DNA of 43,501 nt from Myxococcales bacterium. Its GTDB lineage: Bacteria > Myxococcota > Myxococcia > Myxococcales > Myxococcaceae. Where the stretch lies: the NCBI GenBank assembly GCA_030681895.1, contig JAUXRI010000273.1, positions 1-43,501 of the forward strand. The letters are read 5' to 3'. Below, in pieces: positions 32,595 through 40,983 of this stretch; the first letter of the stretch is position 1, and each line of letters opens with the position of its first letter. The notes under the pieces are model-generated. The model ran no database searches, was not told where the DNA came from, and was given only the letters and a program-made list of their open reading frames with translations. The translations under genes were made by a program, and so were the position numbers.

Positions 32595-34382
32595 ATGCGT
32601 CTTGTCCTGGTGGCGGTGGTGGTCGCGACGATGGGGTGCCCAGCGCCGGTGACGGTCGATGGAGGCGTCGAGCCGCTCAGCGATGGCGGCGGTTCCGGTG
32701 GTGGCGCTTCCAGCGGCGGCGGTTCGAGCGGCGGCGGAGCGACTGACGCGGGCCTTCCGCCGGCCCACGCGCCTCTCGCCGTCGGCGTCTCGATGCAGCA
32801 CGACGTCTTCGCGACGGGCCGCGTGTGCGGCGACTGTCACAGCGCGTCGGCTGCTTCGAGCGCCAACCGTGACGAGCAGGGCCGGTCGGTCGACCTCTAC
32901 GAGTGGTGGAGCGCCTCAGCGATGGGCAACTCGGCCAGAGACCCGCTGTTCCGCGCCGTGCTCGCCAGCGAGATGGCCCGCGCCCCGGCCGCTGCTGACG
33001 CCATCTCGACGGTCTGTCTCACCTGCCACACGCCGATGGCGAAGCTCGCGCTCGAGCACGCCAACGCGCTCCCGGCGACGCTCGCGAACACCGTCTACGC
33101 GGCCGGTGCGGTGGGCTCGCTCGCGCGCGATGGCATCTCGTGCACGCTCTGCCACCAGGTTCAGCCGACCGGCCTCGGTCTGGAGTCGAGCTTCAGCGCA
33201 GGCTTCATCATCGGCTCCGGCCGGCAGATGTACGGGCCGTTCGCCGCGCCGTTCACCAACCCGATGGTGAGCCGCACCAACTTCACGCCGACCCAGGGGC
33301 CACACGTGCAGCAGTCGGCGCTGTGCGGCAGCTGCCACGTGCTGGTGACCGAGGCGCTGACGCCCGACGGCGTCGGCACAGGCCATCGCATGGGCGAGCA
33401 GTTGACGTATCTCGAGTGGCGCGCCTCGGCGTTCTCGACGGAAAGTGGCGGCACCACGCCCGCGAGCTGTCAGGACTGCCACATGCCCGACCGGCAGGAC
33501 GACGGGCAGCCGCTCACGACTCGCCTGGCACGGCGGCCCGAGGGTGGAGACTTCCCTCCCGTCGTCGCGCGCAGCCCGTTCTCGCGGCATGGCTTCGCGG
33601 GAGCGAACACGCTGCTCCCGAAGTTGTTGAGGCAGGGACGCGCGCTGCTGCAGCCCGAGGCGAGCGACGCGGCGTTGACGGCGGCAGAGCAGCGAAGTCG
33701 CGACCTGCTGCGCCGTCAGACGGCGACCGTCTCGGTGTCGGGCCTGACGCGCGTGGGAGATCGAGTCGAGCTGACGGCGCGCGTCGAGAGCCGCGTGGGC
33801 CACAAGCTGCCTTCCGGCTACCCCAGCCGCCGCGCGTTCCTCGAGGTCGTCGTTCGGGACGCCGCCGGCGCCATCGTCAGCCAGTCGGGTGTCGTCGACG
33901 CTGAGGGTCGGCTGCTCGGCCAGAACGGACAGCCGCTCCCTGCAGAGCTCGTCGGCGGGCCGACGCATCCGCACCGAACCCGCGTGACCTCGGCTGACGA
34001 GCCCGTCGTCTGGGAATCGGTGATGAGCGACGGCCACGGCGGCGCGTCGTTCTCGCTGCTGGGCGCGGAGGGCTTCGTGAAGGACAACCGCCTGCTCCCG
34101 CGCGGGCATCGTGACTCCACGGTCGGACCGCTCTCGACGGCGTCCGTCGGCGTCACCGATGCTGACTTCCTCGCCGGCAGCGACTCGGTCCAGATCTCCC
34201 TACCCGCGCCGTCGGCCGCCGGGCGCGTCGAGGTGCGCGTGCGCTACCAGACGTTCCACCCGCGGTACCTCGACGAGCAGCTCGTCCGGCCGTCACCCGA
34301 AGCCACCGCGCTCCGCAACTTGCGAACCCCCGGGCTGCTCAGCCCCGAGCTCATCGACGAGGTGGTGGTGCCCTTCAACTGA
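32595..34382 (+). CDS. Five-heme cytochrome c lipoprotein
   Basis: The 595-residue protein has a lipoprotein-type signal peptide (TMGC, Cys15) and a Gly/Ser-rich linker (about 30-52). It carries five CxxCH heme motifs (CGDCH at Cys78, then CLTCH, CTLCH, CGSCH and CQDCH). The C-terminal 220 residues form a beta-rich domain with GHKLPSGYPSRRAF, a segment often found behind multiheme regions. A GGAGG box precedes the ATG. It is probably anchored at the outer membrane and carries electrons in the periplasm or to the cell surface. It may connect to the molybdoenzyme modules. The stop is 3 bp from the end of the convergent gene. Confidence 0.9.
   Translation: MRLVLVAVVVATMGCPAPVTVDGGVEPLSDGGGSGGGASSGGGSSGGGATDAGLPPAHAPLAVGVSMQHDVFATGRVCGDCHSASAASSANRDEQGRSVDLYEWWSASAMGNSARDPLFRAVLASEMARAPAAADAISTVCLTCHTPMAKLALEHANALPATLANTVYAAGAVGSLARDGISCTLCHQVQPTGLGLESSFSAGFIIGSGRQMYGPFAAPFTNPMVSRTNFTPTQGPHVQQSALCGSCHVLVTEALTPDGVGTGHRMGEQLTYLEWRASAFSTESGGTTPASCQDCHMPDRQDDGQPLTTRLARRPEGGDFPPVVARSPFSRHGFAGANTLLPKLLRQGRALLQPEASDAALTAAEQRSRDLLRRQTATVSVSGLTRVGDRVELTARVESRVGHKLPSGYPSRRAFLEVVVRDAAGAIVSQSGVVDAEGRLLGQNGQPLPAELVGGPTHPHRTRVTSADEPVVWESVMSDGHGGASFSLLGAEGFVKDNRLLPRGHRDSTVGPLSTASVGVTDADFLAGSDSVQISLPAPSAAGRVEVRVRYQTFHPRYLDEQLVRPSPEATALRNLRTPGLLSPELIDEVVVPFN
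32682..32755 (+). repeat. Gly/Ser-coding low-complexity tract
   Basis: GGTGGTGGC, GGCGGCGGTTC and AGCGGCGGC units encode the linker between the lipobox and the heme region of the cytochrome. It is ordinary coding slippage sequence. Confidence 0.6.
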
Positions 34383-34385
34383 AGC

Positions 34386-35048
34386 TCACCTCGCCCGAGG
34401 CTGGAGCACGAGCGTCACCGCCAGCACCTGCTGCCACTCGTTCGGTGCGTTCAGCCCCGTCAGCCACCGCTCGAGGAACGCGACGTCGAGGCTCACCTGC
34501 GGTGTCAGGCGCCAGACGACGCCGAGCTGCAGTCGCTGCTGCTCGAGGCCCGCGTGCGCCGTCACCCCGTCATGCAGCTGCACGAAGCTCTCGACCAGGC
34601 CGTAGAGCTCGACCCGCTCCGACACCGAGCCCCCGAGCCGCCCCTGCACGCGCAGCCGATGGAGCGTTGCGTCGCCCACGAAGCGATGCTCCAGCCGCGT
34701 TCTCGAGGCGAAGGTGAGCCCTCCCTCGTGCTGCGACCACAGCAGCTGCTCGAAGACGCGTAGCTCGGTGACGTCGAGCAGGCTGCGGTTGGTGTGACGA
34801 GCCACCCACGCGCCGCCGAGGCCGGCCTGCAGCGCTCCCACCAGGCGGACGTTGGCAGTCAGCGCGCTCACGGCGCGATCCCAGCCAGTCGCTCCACCGA
34901 CAAGGGTCACTCGCGACGAGGTCTCGGCTTGCAAGGTGGTCCGCGCGCCGAGCGGAACCTCGAGTCGCAGCTGAGGCCACACCCGTGCGCTCGCGACCGG
35001 CTCCGCGGCCGCCGCAACCGACATCAGGAGCGTCAGCCACGCAGCCAT
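34386..35048 (-). CDS. DUF2490-like outer-membrane beta-barrel protein
   Basis: The 220-residue protein has a signal peptide (MAAWLTLLMSVAAAAEPVASA). The rest alternates in strand-like amphipathic segments, such as PQLRLEVPLGARTTLQAETS, ASRTRLEHRFVGDATLHRLR and QRLQLGVVWRLTPQVSLDVA, typical of small outer-membrane barrels of the DUF2490 group. A GTG start at 35066 is an alternative that adds six residues. It lies 33 bp downstream of the serine acetyltransferase gene on the same strand and may be cotranscribed with it. Function unknown. Confidence 0.75.
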   Translation of the reverse strand: MAAWLTLLMSVAAAAEPVASARVWPQLRLEVPLGARTTLQAETSSRVTLVGGATGWDRAVSALTANVRLVGALQAGLGGAWVARHTNRSLLDVTELRVFEQLLWSQHEGGLTFASRTRLEHRFVGDATLHRLRVQGRLGGSVSERVELYGLVESFVQLHDGVTAHAGLEQQRLQLGVVWRLTPQVSLDVAFLERWLTGLNAPNEWQQVLAVTLVLQPRAR

Positions 35049-35081
35049 CGGAGGCTGAGAGCCCACGCTCCGCCCGACGGT

Positions 35082-35948
35082 TCAGATGACGAAGTCGACG
35101 TCGTCGAACATCGACGCTCCGCTGCTGCGCGGCCGCACGTCGTTCTTCCGGGTCACCACCGAGTTCGCCGGCACCGAGCTCGTCACGAAGGCGTTGCCCG
35201 CGACGATGGAGTGGTGCCCGACGTTCGTCTGCCCGCCGAGAATGGTGGCGCCGGCGTAGATGACGACCTCGTCGCCGATGGTCGGGTGCCGCTTCGCGTC
35301 GGCCAGGCCCTTCTCGACCGTGAGCGCGCCGAGGGTGACACCCTGGTACAGCTTCACGCCGTCGCCGATGTGCGTCGTCTCACCGATGACGATGCCGGTG
35401 CCGTGGTCGATGCAGAAGCGCCGGCCGATGGTGGCGCCCGGGTGCAGGTCGATGCCCGTCTTCTCGTGCGCGACCTCGGTCAGCAGGCGTGGGAGCAGCG
35501 GCAGACCGAGCCGGTGGAGCAGGTTGGCGATGCGGAACACGGCGATGGCGAAGAAGCCCGGGTACGTCAGCACCACCTCGTCGACGCTCTTCGCCGCGGG
35601 GTCGCCCTCGAAGATGGCCTGCGCGTCATCGGCGAGCCGGCGGTGCACCTCGGCGAGCGCGGCCAGGAAGCGCTCCACCAGGCGCTCCGGCATCGCCTCG
35701 TGCAGGGTGGCGATGCTGCGTTCGAGCCGCCGCAGCGACTCCTCGAGCTGGATGAGGTCTTCGCGAACCGCGTCTTCGTTGCACACCACCGTCGGCGCGA
35801 AGTGGGGGAACAGCACGCCCAGGCTCTGCTGGACGAATTGCTGCGCGAGGGGCCTCAGCTGCGAGGGCACGTGGTGTTTGCGCCGCTCTTCGATGAGCTG
35901 GTCGATGAGCTCTTGAGGCAGGCTCGGGCTCGCGGAGTCGTTCGACAT
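35082..35948 (-). CDS. cysE: Serine O-acetyltransferase
   Basis: The 288-residue protein has a helical N-terminal domain (1-155) and a left-handed beta-helix of hexapeptide repeats (about 160-265: TGIDLHPGATIG, IDHGTGIVIGET, LYQGVTLGALTV). It transfers acetyl from acetyl-CoA to serine, giving the substrate for the cysteine synthase at 2378. The N-terminal domain is of the longer SatA/EpsC type. The start has a GGAG box, and a GCTACGA element ends 8 bases before the ATG on the minus strand. The tail beyond 270 ends DDVDFVI, with an Ile C-terminus as in SATs that dock into cysteine synthase. Confidence 0.93.
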   Translation of the reverse strand: MSNDSASPSLPQELIDQLIEERRKHHVPSQLRPLAQQFVQQSLGVLFPHFAPTVVCNEDAVREDLIQLEESLRRLERSIATLHEAMPERLVERFLAALAEVHRRLADDAQAIFEGDPAAKSVDEVVLTYPGFFAIAVFRIANLLHRLGLPLLPRLLTEVAHEKTGIDLHPGATIGRRFCIDHGTGIVIGETTHIGDGVKLYQGVTLGALTVEKGLADAKRHPTIGDEVVIYAGATILGGQTNVGHHSIVAGNAFVTSSVPANSVVTRKNDVRPRSSGASMFDDVDFVI

Positions 35949-35956
35949 GACGCTCC

Positions 35957-35963
35957 TCGTAGC
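35957..35963 (-). promoter_or_regulatory. GCTACGA element before cysE
   Basis: On the minus strand GCTACGA ends 8 bases before the ATG at 35948. The same heptamer precedes the genes at 38739 and 43251. It could be a -10 element for a short-leader transcript, but here it partly overlaps a GGAG ribosome-binding site. Confidence 0.25.
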
Positions 35964-35994
35964 GGCAACACGCGAGCAATGCCACGCGCGCGCG

Positions 35995-36753
35995 TCAGTT
36001 CATTCGCCGTTCGAGCTGGCGCACGGCTTCACGCCACGTCGAGCGGTCGTTCAGGCCCACGGCGCGCTGGTACGCGTCGAGCGCCAGCTCCTCGTTGCCC
36101 TGCAGCTCCCGAATGACACCCAGGTCGTACCAGGCGGCGGCGTGATCGGGCTTCGCCTGCGTGAGTCGGGTGAACTCGGCCTCGGCACCAGCGAGGTCGC
36201 CCGCGAGCGCGCGCTCGACGCCTGGCTCGAGGTCACCGCCCGTCTCGACGGCCAGCTCGATGTTCAGCGTGCGAGGCAGCAGCTTTCGCAAGAAGCGGCG
36301 TGTGGCGATCTGCACCGCCTGCGCCTTCAGCGACTCGACCGGCGTCGACAGCACGTTGCCGGTGATGCTCCCGAAGTACCGCTTGCTCGAGAGCTGCTGG
36401 CCCGCGGCGCTGACGGAATCGATGTCGACGGTGGCCTGCACGATGACGTCGGTCATCGCGCGCACGAGGTTGGGCCCGGCCAGGCGCGGCGTGACGGAGG
36501 TGTCGACGACCTTCGCGTGCACGACGGTGCTGGCCTGACACACAGCCGACGAATCGCAGCGAACCGGTTGGGCGTGCTGCGCGAGGCCGAGCTCCAGCTG
36601 CTCCACGGCCGCCTCCCGGTACTGGCCGCTGACGTCGATGCCCACCGTCGGGCCGGCGAGCACCAGCGCGGGCGGAAGGTCTCGCACCTGACGCAGCGTC
36701 GTCTGACAGCCGGTCGCGACCACGAGGCTCGAGAGAATCAGGCCCCGAATCAC
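35995..36753 (-). CDS. TPR-containing lipoprotein (paralog of 42418-43200)
   Basis: The 252-residue product has a lipoprotein signal peptide with Cys16 (VVATGC). The middle part (about 30-165) looks like a beta-rich periplasmic domain with a disulfide candidate (CDSSAVC), and the end holds one or two TPR units (AAWYDLGVIRELQGNEELALDAYQRAV). The ending QLERRMN matches FERRMK in the protein encoded at 42418-43200. It overlaps the PEGA gene upstream at ATGA (36750-36753), making it the last gene of the ATPase-PEGA-TPR operon. No enzymatic role is visible. Confidence 0.8.
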   Translation of the reverse strand: MIRGLILSSLVVATGCQTTLRQVRDLPPALVLAGPTVGIDVSGQYREAAVEQLELGLAQHAQPVRCDSSAVCQASTVVHAKVVDTSVTPRLAGPNLVRAMTDVIVQATVDIDSVSAAGQQLSSKRYFGSITGNVLSTPVESLKAQAVQIATRRFLRKLLPRTLNIELAVETGGDLEPGVERALAGDLAGAEAEFTRLTQAKPDHAAAWYDLGVIRELQGNEELALDAYQRAVGLNDRSTWREAVRQLERRMN

Positions 36754-37154
36754 CGGAAGGCCCGCTCGAGCGTCACGGCGATGCGCGTCGTGCCCGACTG
36801 GCAGATGGCGACGCTGTCATGCGGCTGCGAGCCTTCGCGCTCGACGACGACGTGAACGGCCTCACCATCGGTGCACGCCCAGTCCGACGACCAGGGCGTC
36901 GTGCCCACGCGTTTGCCGCCCACCGAGACGCGCGCGCCGGTCGGCGTCGAGTCCACCAGCAGCAGCCGGCCAGGCCCTGGCACGTAGGTGGTGCCCTCGG
37001 TGCCCGCAGAGGGGACGATGACGACGTCGGGCCTCGGCGACGACTTCGAGAGCCGCGTGTTCACCACCGAGATGGCGACCGACGCCGAAGCCGCGAAGGC
37101 GAGCAGCGCCGCGGCCAGGCGGAGCAGCGCGCGTGGTGACGCTGGCGCGCTCAT
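36750..37154 (-). CDS. Membrane-anchored PEGA-domain protein
   Basis: The 134-residue protein has one N-terminal transmembrane helix (LLRLAAALLAFAASASVAISVV) and a periplasmic PEGA domain (RLLLVDSTPTGARVSVGGKRVGTTPW, about 65-90), then strand-like sequence with two cysteines. PEGA domains are structural beta modules common in myxobacterial surface and export systems. The ATG at 37154 overlaps the ATPase stop, and its own stop overlaps the TPR lipoprotein start, so translation is coupled throughout. I infer that the three proteins form one envelope complex. Confidence 0.8.
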   Translation of the reverse strand: MSAPASPRALLRLAAALLAFAASASVAISVVNTRLSKSSPRPDVVIVPSAGTEGTTYVPGPGRLLLVDSTPTGARVSVGGKRVGTTPWSSDWACTDGEAVHVVVEREGSQPHDSVAICQSGTTRIAVTLERAFR

Positions 37155-38641
37155 CCCGCCACCCGGAAAGCTTCGTCGAGCGTGGTGATGCCCTCGGCCG
37201 CGCGCGCGACCGCCGCGGTGAGCAACGGCACGGTGCCGTTCTTCACGGCGAGCTCCATCAACGACTGGGTGTTCGGTGTGGCGCTCAGCTTCTCCCGCAG
37301 CGCCATCGACATCTCGAGCACCTCGAAGATGGCGACCCGGCCGATGTACCCGGCGCCGCCGCACTGCTCACAGCCCTTCGACGTGAAGAAGGCGCGGCCG
37401 GTGAGCCCGGCCGCGAGGAGCCGCTTCGACTGCTCCTCCGTCGGCACATGCGAGGCCCTGCAGTACAGGCACAGCTTGCGCACCAGCCGCTGCGAGATGG
37501 CCGCGAGCGAGACCGACGCGAGAATGGCGGGCTCGACGCCCATCTCGAGGAGCCGGTTGAAGACGCCCGCCGCCGAGTCGGCGTGCACGGTGGTGAGGAT
37601 GAGGTGGCCCGTGAGGCCGGCCTGCACCGCGATGCCGGCGGTCTCGGCGTCTCGAATCTCTCCCACCACGATGATGTTCGGGTCCTGGCGGAGAATGGCG
37701 CGCAGGCCCGAGGCGAAGTCGAGCCCGGTGCTGCGGTTCACCTGGGTCTGCGCGGCGTGTGGCAGCGTCAGCTCGATGGGGTCTTCGATGGAGGCGATCT
37801 GCGCGTTGCCTCCACGAACCGCGCGAAGGTGCTGGAGCGCGCCGTAGATGCTCGTCGTCTTCCCGCTGCCCGTCGGCCCCGTGAAAAAGAGCAGGCCCTG
37901 CGGTTTCTGGAGCAGCCGCTCGAGCTGCTCGTGTTCGGTGCGGGTCAACCCGAGGTCGTCGAGCGTCGGCACCTTGCGGCCGAGTCCGGTGAGCCGCAGC
38001 ACGGCCTTCTCTCCATGCTGGGTCGGCAGCAGCGAGAGGCGAACGTCGACCTGCCCATCGCTCATCGGGTGCGAGAAGCCGCCGTCTTGCGGCGCATCGC
38101 TCTTGTAGTGCACCAGCTTGGCGACGACCTTGAGCCGGTTGGTGAGCGACTGCAGCGTCACGTGGCTGACCTCGAGCACCGGCTCGAGCTGGCCGTCGAC
38201 GCGGAAGGTGACCTGGCCGCCTTCGCCGCTGGGCTGCACGTGCACGTCGCTGGCGCCGCATCGTGCTGCGCCTTCGATGAGCACGTCGAGCACCTGCTCT
38301 CCAGACGTCGTCGGCGTGACGGCGCGCGTGATGGCCTCGCGGGTCAACGCGAGCCGCGCGGGCGTCGAGGCGTTCGCTGGGAGCGGCGGGAGCCTGGGGG
38401 AGATGGCGGCGCTCATCGGCCGGGAGCCGGGCGTCGCAGCGCTGACCATGACGAGGATGGCTGCGAGCACCAGCGCGAGGAGCACGAGGGGCTGCGTCGC
38501 GGCGGTGGTCACGGTGGCGATCGCGGCGTCGGGGCTCGGTGGTGGGCCGACGCCGCCGACATCAGGCAACACCAGCGCCATCACGATGACGCCGATGGCC
38601 ATCAGTGACAGGGCAAGCAGCGCGCGCGAGAGCGTCTCCAC
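37151..38641 (-). CDS. GspE/PilB-family ATPase with two N-terminal membrane helices
   Basis: The 496-residue protein belongs to the type II secretion/type IV pilus hexameric ATPases. Walker A is GPTGSGKTTS, the Asp box is IASIEDPIE, Walker B is NIIVVGEIRD, the His box is TGHLILTTVHADS, and the zinc motif is CLYC...CEQCGGAGYIGR. The usual N-terminal GspE_N region is missing; two hydrophobic helices (about 5-28 and 45-65) stand in its place, so it would be fixed to the inner membrane. No pilin, PilC/GspF or secretin gene is near. The GTG at 38641 is the best start, because upstream the frame becomes arginine-rich filler; an ATG nearby is out of frame. Confidence 0.85.
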   Translation of the reverse strand: METLSRALLALSLMAIGVIVMALVLPDVGGVGPPPSPDAAIATVTTAATQPLVLLALVLAAILVMVSAATPGSRPMSAAISPRLPPLPANASTPARLALTREAITRAVTPTTSGEQVLDVLIEGAARCGASDVHVQPSGEGGQVTFRVDGQLEPVLEVSHVTLQSLTNRLKVVAKLVHYKSDAPQDGGFSHPMSDGQVDVRLSLLPTQHGEKAVLRLTGLGRKVPTLDDLGLTRTEHEQLERLLQKPQGLLFFTGPTGSGKTTSIYGALQHLRAVRGGNAQIASIEDPIELTLPHAAQTQVNRSTGLDFASGLRAILRQDPNIIVVGEIRDAETAGIAVQAGLTGHLILTTVHADSAAGVFNRLLEMGVEPAILASVSLAAISQRLVRKLCLYCRASHVPTEEQSKRLLAAGLTGRAFFTSKGCEQCGGAGYIGRVAIFEVLEMSMALREKLSATPNTQSLMELAVKNGTVPLLTAAVARAAEGITTLDEAFRVAG

Positions 38642-38721
38642 GGGGCCATCGTGCCACCAGTCCGAGGCATCGGAAGCGCGATTTGAGTGACCGCCGCGCC
38701 TCGTGCAGCCGGTCCACCACG

Positions 38722-38729
38722 TGCTACGA
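38722..38729 (+). promoter_or_regulatory. TGCTACGA element before the Cys-rich lipoprotein gene
   Basis: TGCTACGA ends 9 bases before the ATG at 38739, exactly the spacing seen before glycerol kinase (43234-43241). It fits an extended -10 box (TGnTA) driving a leaderless or very short leader mRNA; no Shine-Dalgarno sequence is present. Confidence 0.35.
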
Positions 38730-38738
38730 GGCGCTCGA

Positions 38739-38975
38739 ATGCTCGTCAGGGCCGTCCTCTTCTGTTGCGCCTCGCTCGCCGCCGGGTGTTTTCCCTGCCC
38801 GCAGCAGCGGCCGCTCGCGGGCCCCGACGGCGGAGTCATCGTCTGTGTGCGCCCGACGGATTGCCCGGTGGAAGCGGGCACGCTGACGTGCACGATGACG
38901 CAGGACCGGCTCTACGAGTGCATCGGCTGTGAGAGCGGGCAATGCGTGCGGTGGGTGCCAGAGGCTTGCCGGTGA
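38739..38975 (+). CDS. Small Cys-rich lipoprotein
   Basis: The 78-residue product has a lipoprotein signal peptide (LVRAVLFCCASLAAGC, lipid Cys17). The 62-residue mature part has eight further cysteines (FPCPQ, VIVCVRP, TDCPVE, LTCTM, ECIGCESGQC and EACR), which suggests a compact disulfide-knotted periplasmic domain. The ATG is supported by the lipobox and by the fact that upstream sequence is filler. Its stop overlaps the GTG start of the next lipoprotein (GTGA, 38972-38975). Function unknown. Confidence 0.72.
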   Translation: MLVRAVLFCCASLAAGCFPCPQQRPLAGPDGGVIVCVRPTDCPVEAGTLTCTMTQDRLYECIGCESGQCVRWVPEACR

Positions 38976-39976
38976 AGACCTGTCTGGTTGCAGTCGCGCT
39001 GCTGTCGATGGCCGGATGCAAGCGGGGTGACGCCTCGACGCACCTCGAGGCCGCACGCGCCGCGCTCTACGCGCAGAAGGCCGAGGTCGCGCTCAGCGAG
39101 TACAAGCTGGCCCTTGACGCGCTCGAGCGGAACAGCGGGCCCGAGGTGGCGCTCTATCGGGCGAGGGCCCTGCGCGGCGCGGCCGACATCTACGCCTTTC
39201 AGCTGCACGACCCGCGTCGCGCCGTCGAGGTCTACCGCGAGCTGATCGCCACCTGTCCCGAGGCGCCCGAGACGATGGAGGGCCGGCTGCACCTGGCCAA
39301 CCTGCTCCGGCACGAGTTCCGCGACATTCGTGCGGCCATCGCCGAGCTCACCGCGGCGCTCGCCCGCAACCCGCCGCAGTCGGCTGAGCTCGCCTACACC
39401 GTCGCGACGCTCTACTTCGAGCTGCGCGACTATCAGCAGGTCACCATCGAGGCCGACGGCGTGGTGCGCCGCTACGAGGCGAGCGTGTGGGTCGACGACG
39501 CGCTGTACCTGAAGGGGCAGGCCTTCTCGATGATGGACGGCCGCAACGCCGAGGCGCAACGTGCCTTCCTCGAGCTGGTCAGCCGGTTCCCTGACTCTCC
39601 GCTCAAGTCGCACGCGTTGGTGGAGCTCGGCCGACTCAAGGTCGACCTCGGCGAGAGCGAGCGCGCCATCGAGTTCTGGGTCGAAGCGCTCAAGACGCAC
39701 CCGGACCCGAAGGTGGTGCAGCTGGCGATTACGAGAGTGCGCACGCACCTGCGCGCCACCACGCCCGACAGCGTCGGAGACCCGATGAAGGCCTTCGACT
39801 GGGGCGTGCCCGGCGCCGCAGTGAGCGAGGGTGGCAAGCCGCTGGTGCTCCCGAAGACGTCGGCCGAGGCCGTCGGCGCCTCGAAAGAAGAAGCCGCGCG
39901 CGAAGAGCGGCAGGGTGACAGCGCGAGCCCGGCGCCGCCCCCGCAGAGCGCACCGCAAGGCGAGGGCAGCCTGTGA
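38972..39976 (+). CDS. TPR lipoprotein
   Basis: The 334-residue protein starts at a GTG within the GTGA overlap and has a clear lipobox (LLSMAGC). The mature protein has five or six TPR-like helix pairs between about 30 and 250 (EVALSEYKLALDALERNSG; PRRAVEVYRELIATCP; AQRAFLELVSRFPDSPLKSH), as in outer-membrane assembly or tracking lipoproteins. The last 60 residues are a disordered Ala/Glu/Pro-rich tail. It is coupled downstream to the quinone oxidoreductase by GTGA (39973-39976), an odd pairing of an envelope lipoprotein with a cytosolic enzyme. Confidence 0.85.
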   Translation: MKTCLVAVALLSMAGCKRGDASTHLEAARAALYAQKAEVALSEYKLALDALERNSGPEVALYRARALRGAADIYAFQLHDPRRAVEVYRELIATCPEAPETMEGRLHLANLLRHEFRDIRAAIAELTAALARNPPQSAELAYTVATLYFELRDYQQVTIEADGVVRRYEASVWVDDALYLKGQAFSMMDGRNAEAQRAFLELVSRFPDSPLKSHALVELGRLKVDLGESERAIEFWVEALKTHPDPKVVQLAITRVRTHLRATTPDSVGDPMKAFDWGVPGAAVSEGGKPLVLPKTSAEAVGASKEEAAREERQGDSASPAPPPQSAPQGEGSL

Positions 39977-40965
39977 CGACGCACCGCGCGTGGACCTTCC
40001 AGCGTTTCGGCCCGTACCGCGAGGTGCTGCAGCTGACCGAGCGGCCGGCCCCCGAGGCGCCCGGGCCCTCCGAGTGTCTGGTGCGTGTGCAGGCGCTCGC
40101 GCTCAACTTCCCCGACCTGCTGCTCGTCTCGGGCAAGTACCAGGTGAAGCCCGAGCTCCCTGCGGTGCCTGGCATGGAGGCGATGGGCGTCGTCGAGCGT
40201 GCAGGCGAGGGGAGCCGTTTTCAGGTCGGCCAGCGCGTGTGCATCAGCGGCGTGTACGGCGCCTTCACCGAGCTCGCCGTTTTTCCCGACGCGCTGCTGC
40301 TGCCGGTGCCCGACGGAATGTCGAACGCGCAGGCGGCGGCGTTTCACGTCACCTACCAGACCTCGCTCTTCGGGCTCGACCGTCGCGCGCACCTCGCTCC
40401 GAAAGAGACGCTCCTCGTCCACGGCGCGGCGGGAGGCGTCGGCACGGCGGCTGTTCAGCTGGGCAAGGCGCTGGGCGCGCGCGTCATCGCCACGGCTGGA
40501 GGCCCCACCAAGTGCGCGGTCGCGAAAGCGTGCGGCGCCGACGAGGTCATCGACACCCGCACCGAAGACTTCGTGGAGCGCGTGAAGGCGCTCACCCAGG
40601 GCGCTGGCGCCGACGTCATCTACGACCCAATCGGTGGCGAGACGTTCGACAAGTCGACGAAGGTGCTCGCGTTCGAGGGCCGCCTGCTCGTCATCGGCTT
40701 CGCGAGCGGCACGATTCCCACCATCGCGGTGAACCGGCTGTTGCTCAAGACGGCCGCGGTCGTCGGGCTGCAGTGGGGCATGTACAAGTTCGTCGCGCCC
40801 GAGAAGGTACTCGCGGCGCACGAGCGGCTGAGCGCGATGTTCAAGGCGGGACAGATCGCTCCCGTCATCGACCCGAAGCGGTTCTCGTTCGCGCAGCTGC
40901 CCGACGCCCTGGCCCACCTCGAGTCGCGTGAGGCCGTCGGCAAGGTCATCGTCGACGTCGGCTGA
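39973..40965 (+). CDS. NADPH:quinone oxidoreductase, zinc-free MDR family
   Basis: The 330-residue enzyme belongs to the medium-chain dehydrogenase/reductase superfamily. The N-terminal catalytic domain includes NFPDLLLVSGKYQVKPELPA and VPGMEAMGVVERAG. The nucleotide-binding motif is LLVHGAAGGVGTAAVQLGKALGA (about 152-174). The zinc-binding cysteines of alcohol dehydrogenases are absent, as in quinone and enoyl reductases. It probably reduces quinones or alpha,beta-unsaturated carbonyls with NADPH. Its start is a GTG at 39973. It ends 3 bp from the convergent aldo/keto reductase gene. Confidence 0.9.
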   Translation: MTTHRAWTFQRFGPYREVLQLTERPAPEAPGPSECLVRVQALALNFPDLLLVSGKYQVKPELPAVPGMEAMGVVERAGEGSRFQVGQRVCISGVYGAFTELAVFPDALLLPVPDGMSNAQAAAFHVTYQTSLFGLDRRAHLAPKETLLVHGAAGGVGTAAVQLGKALGARVIATAGGPTKCAVAKACGADEVIDTRTEDFVERVKALTQGAGADVIYDPIGGETFDKSTKVLAFEGRLLVIGFASGTIPTIAVNRLLLKTAAVVGLQWGMYKFVAPEKVLAAHERLSAMFKAGQIAPVIDPKRFSFAQLPDALAHLESREAVGKVIVDVG

Positions 40966-40983
40966 CGGCTACTGCTGGCCGAC
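40957..40983. terminator. Possible bidirectional terminator hairpin
   Basis: GTCGGC (40957-40962) pairs with GCCGAC (40978-40983) around a 15-base loop, across the two convergent stop codons at 40965 and 40969. There is no T-tract, so this is a weak call. Confidence 0.25.

Noticed and set aside
35995..38641. Type IV pilus or type II secretion locus
   Set aside because: Only the ATPase belongs to that family; no pilin, prepilin peptidase, PilC/GspF or secretin gene is in the window.
38642..38893. 84-residue extension of the GspE-like ATPase
   Set aside because: The extension is composed of filler sequence and overlaps the divergent lipoprotein gene at 38739, which has a clear lipobox.
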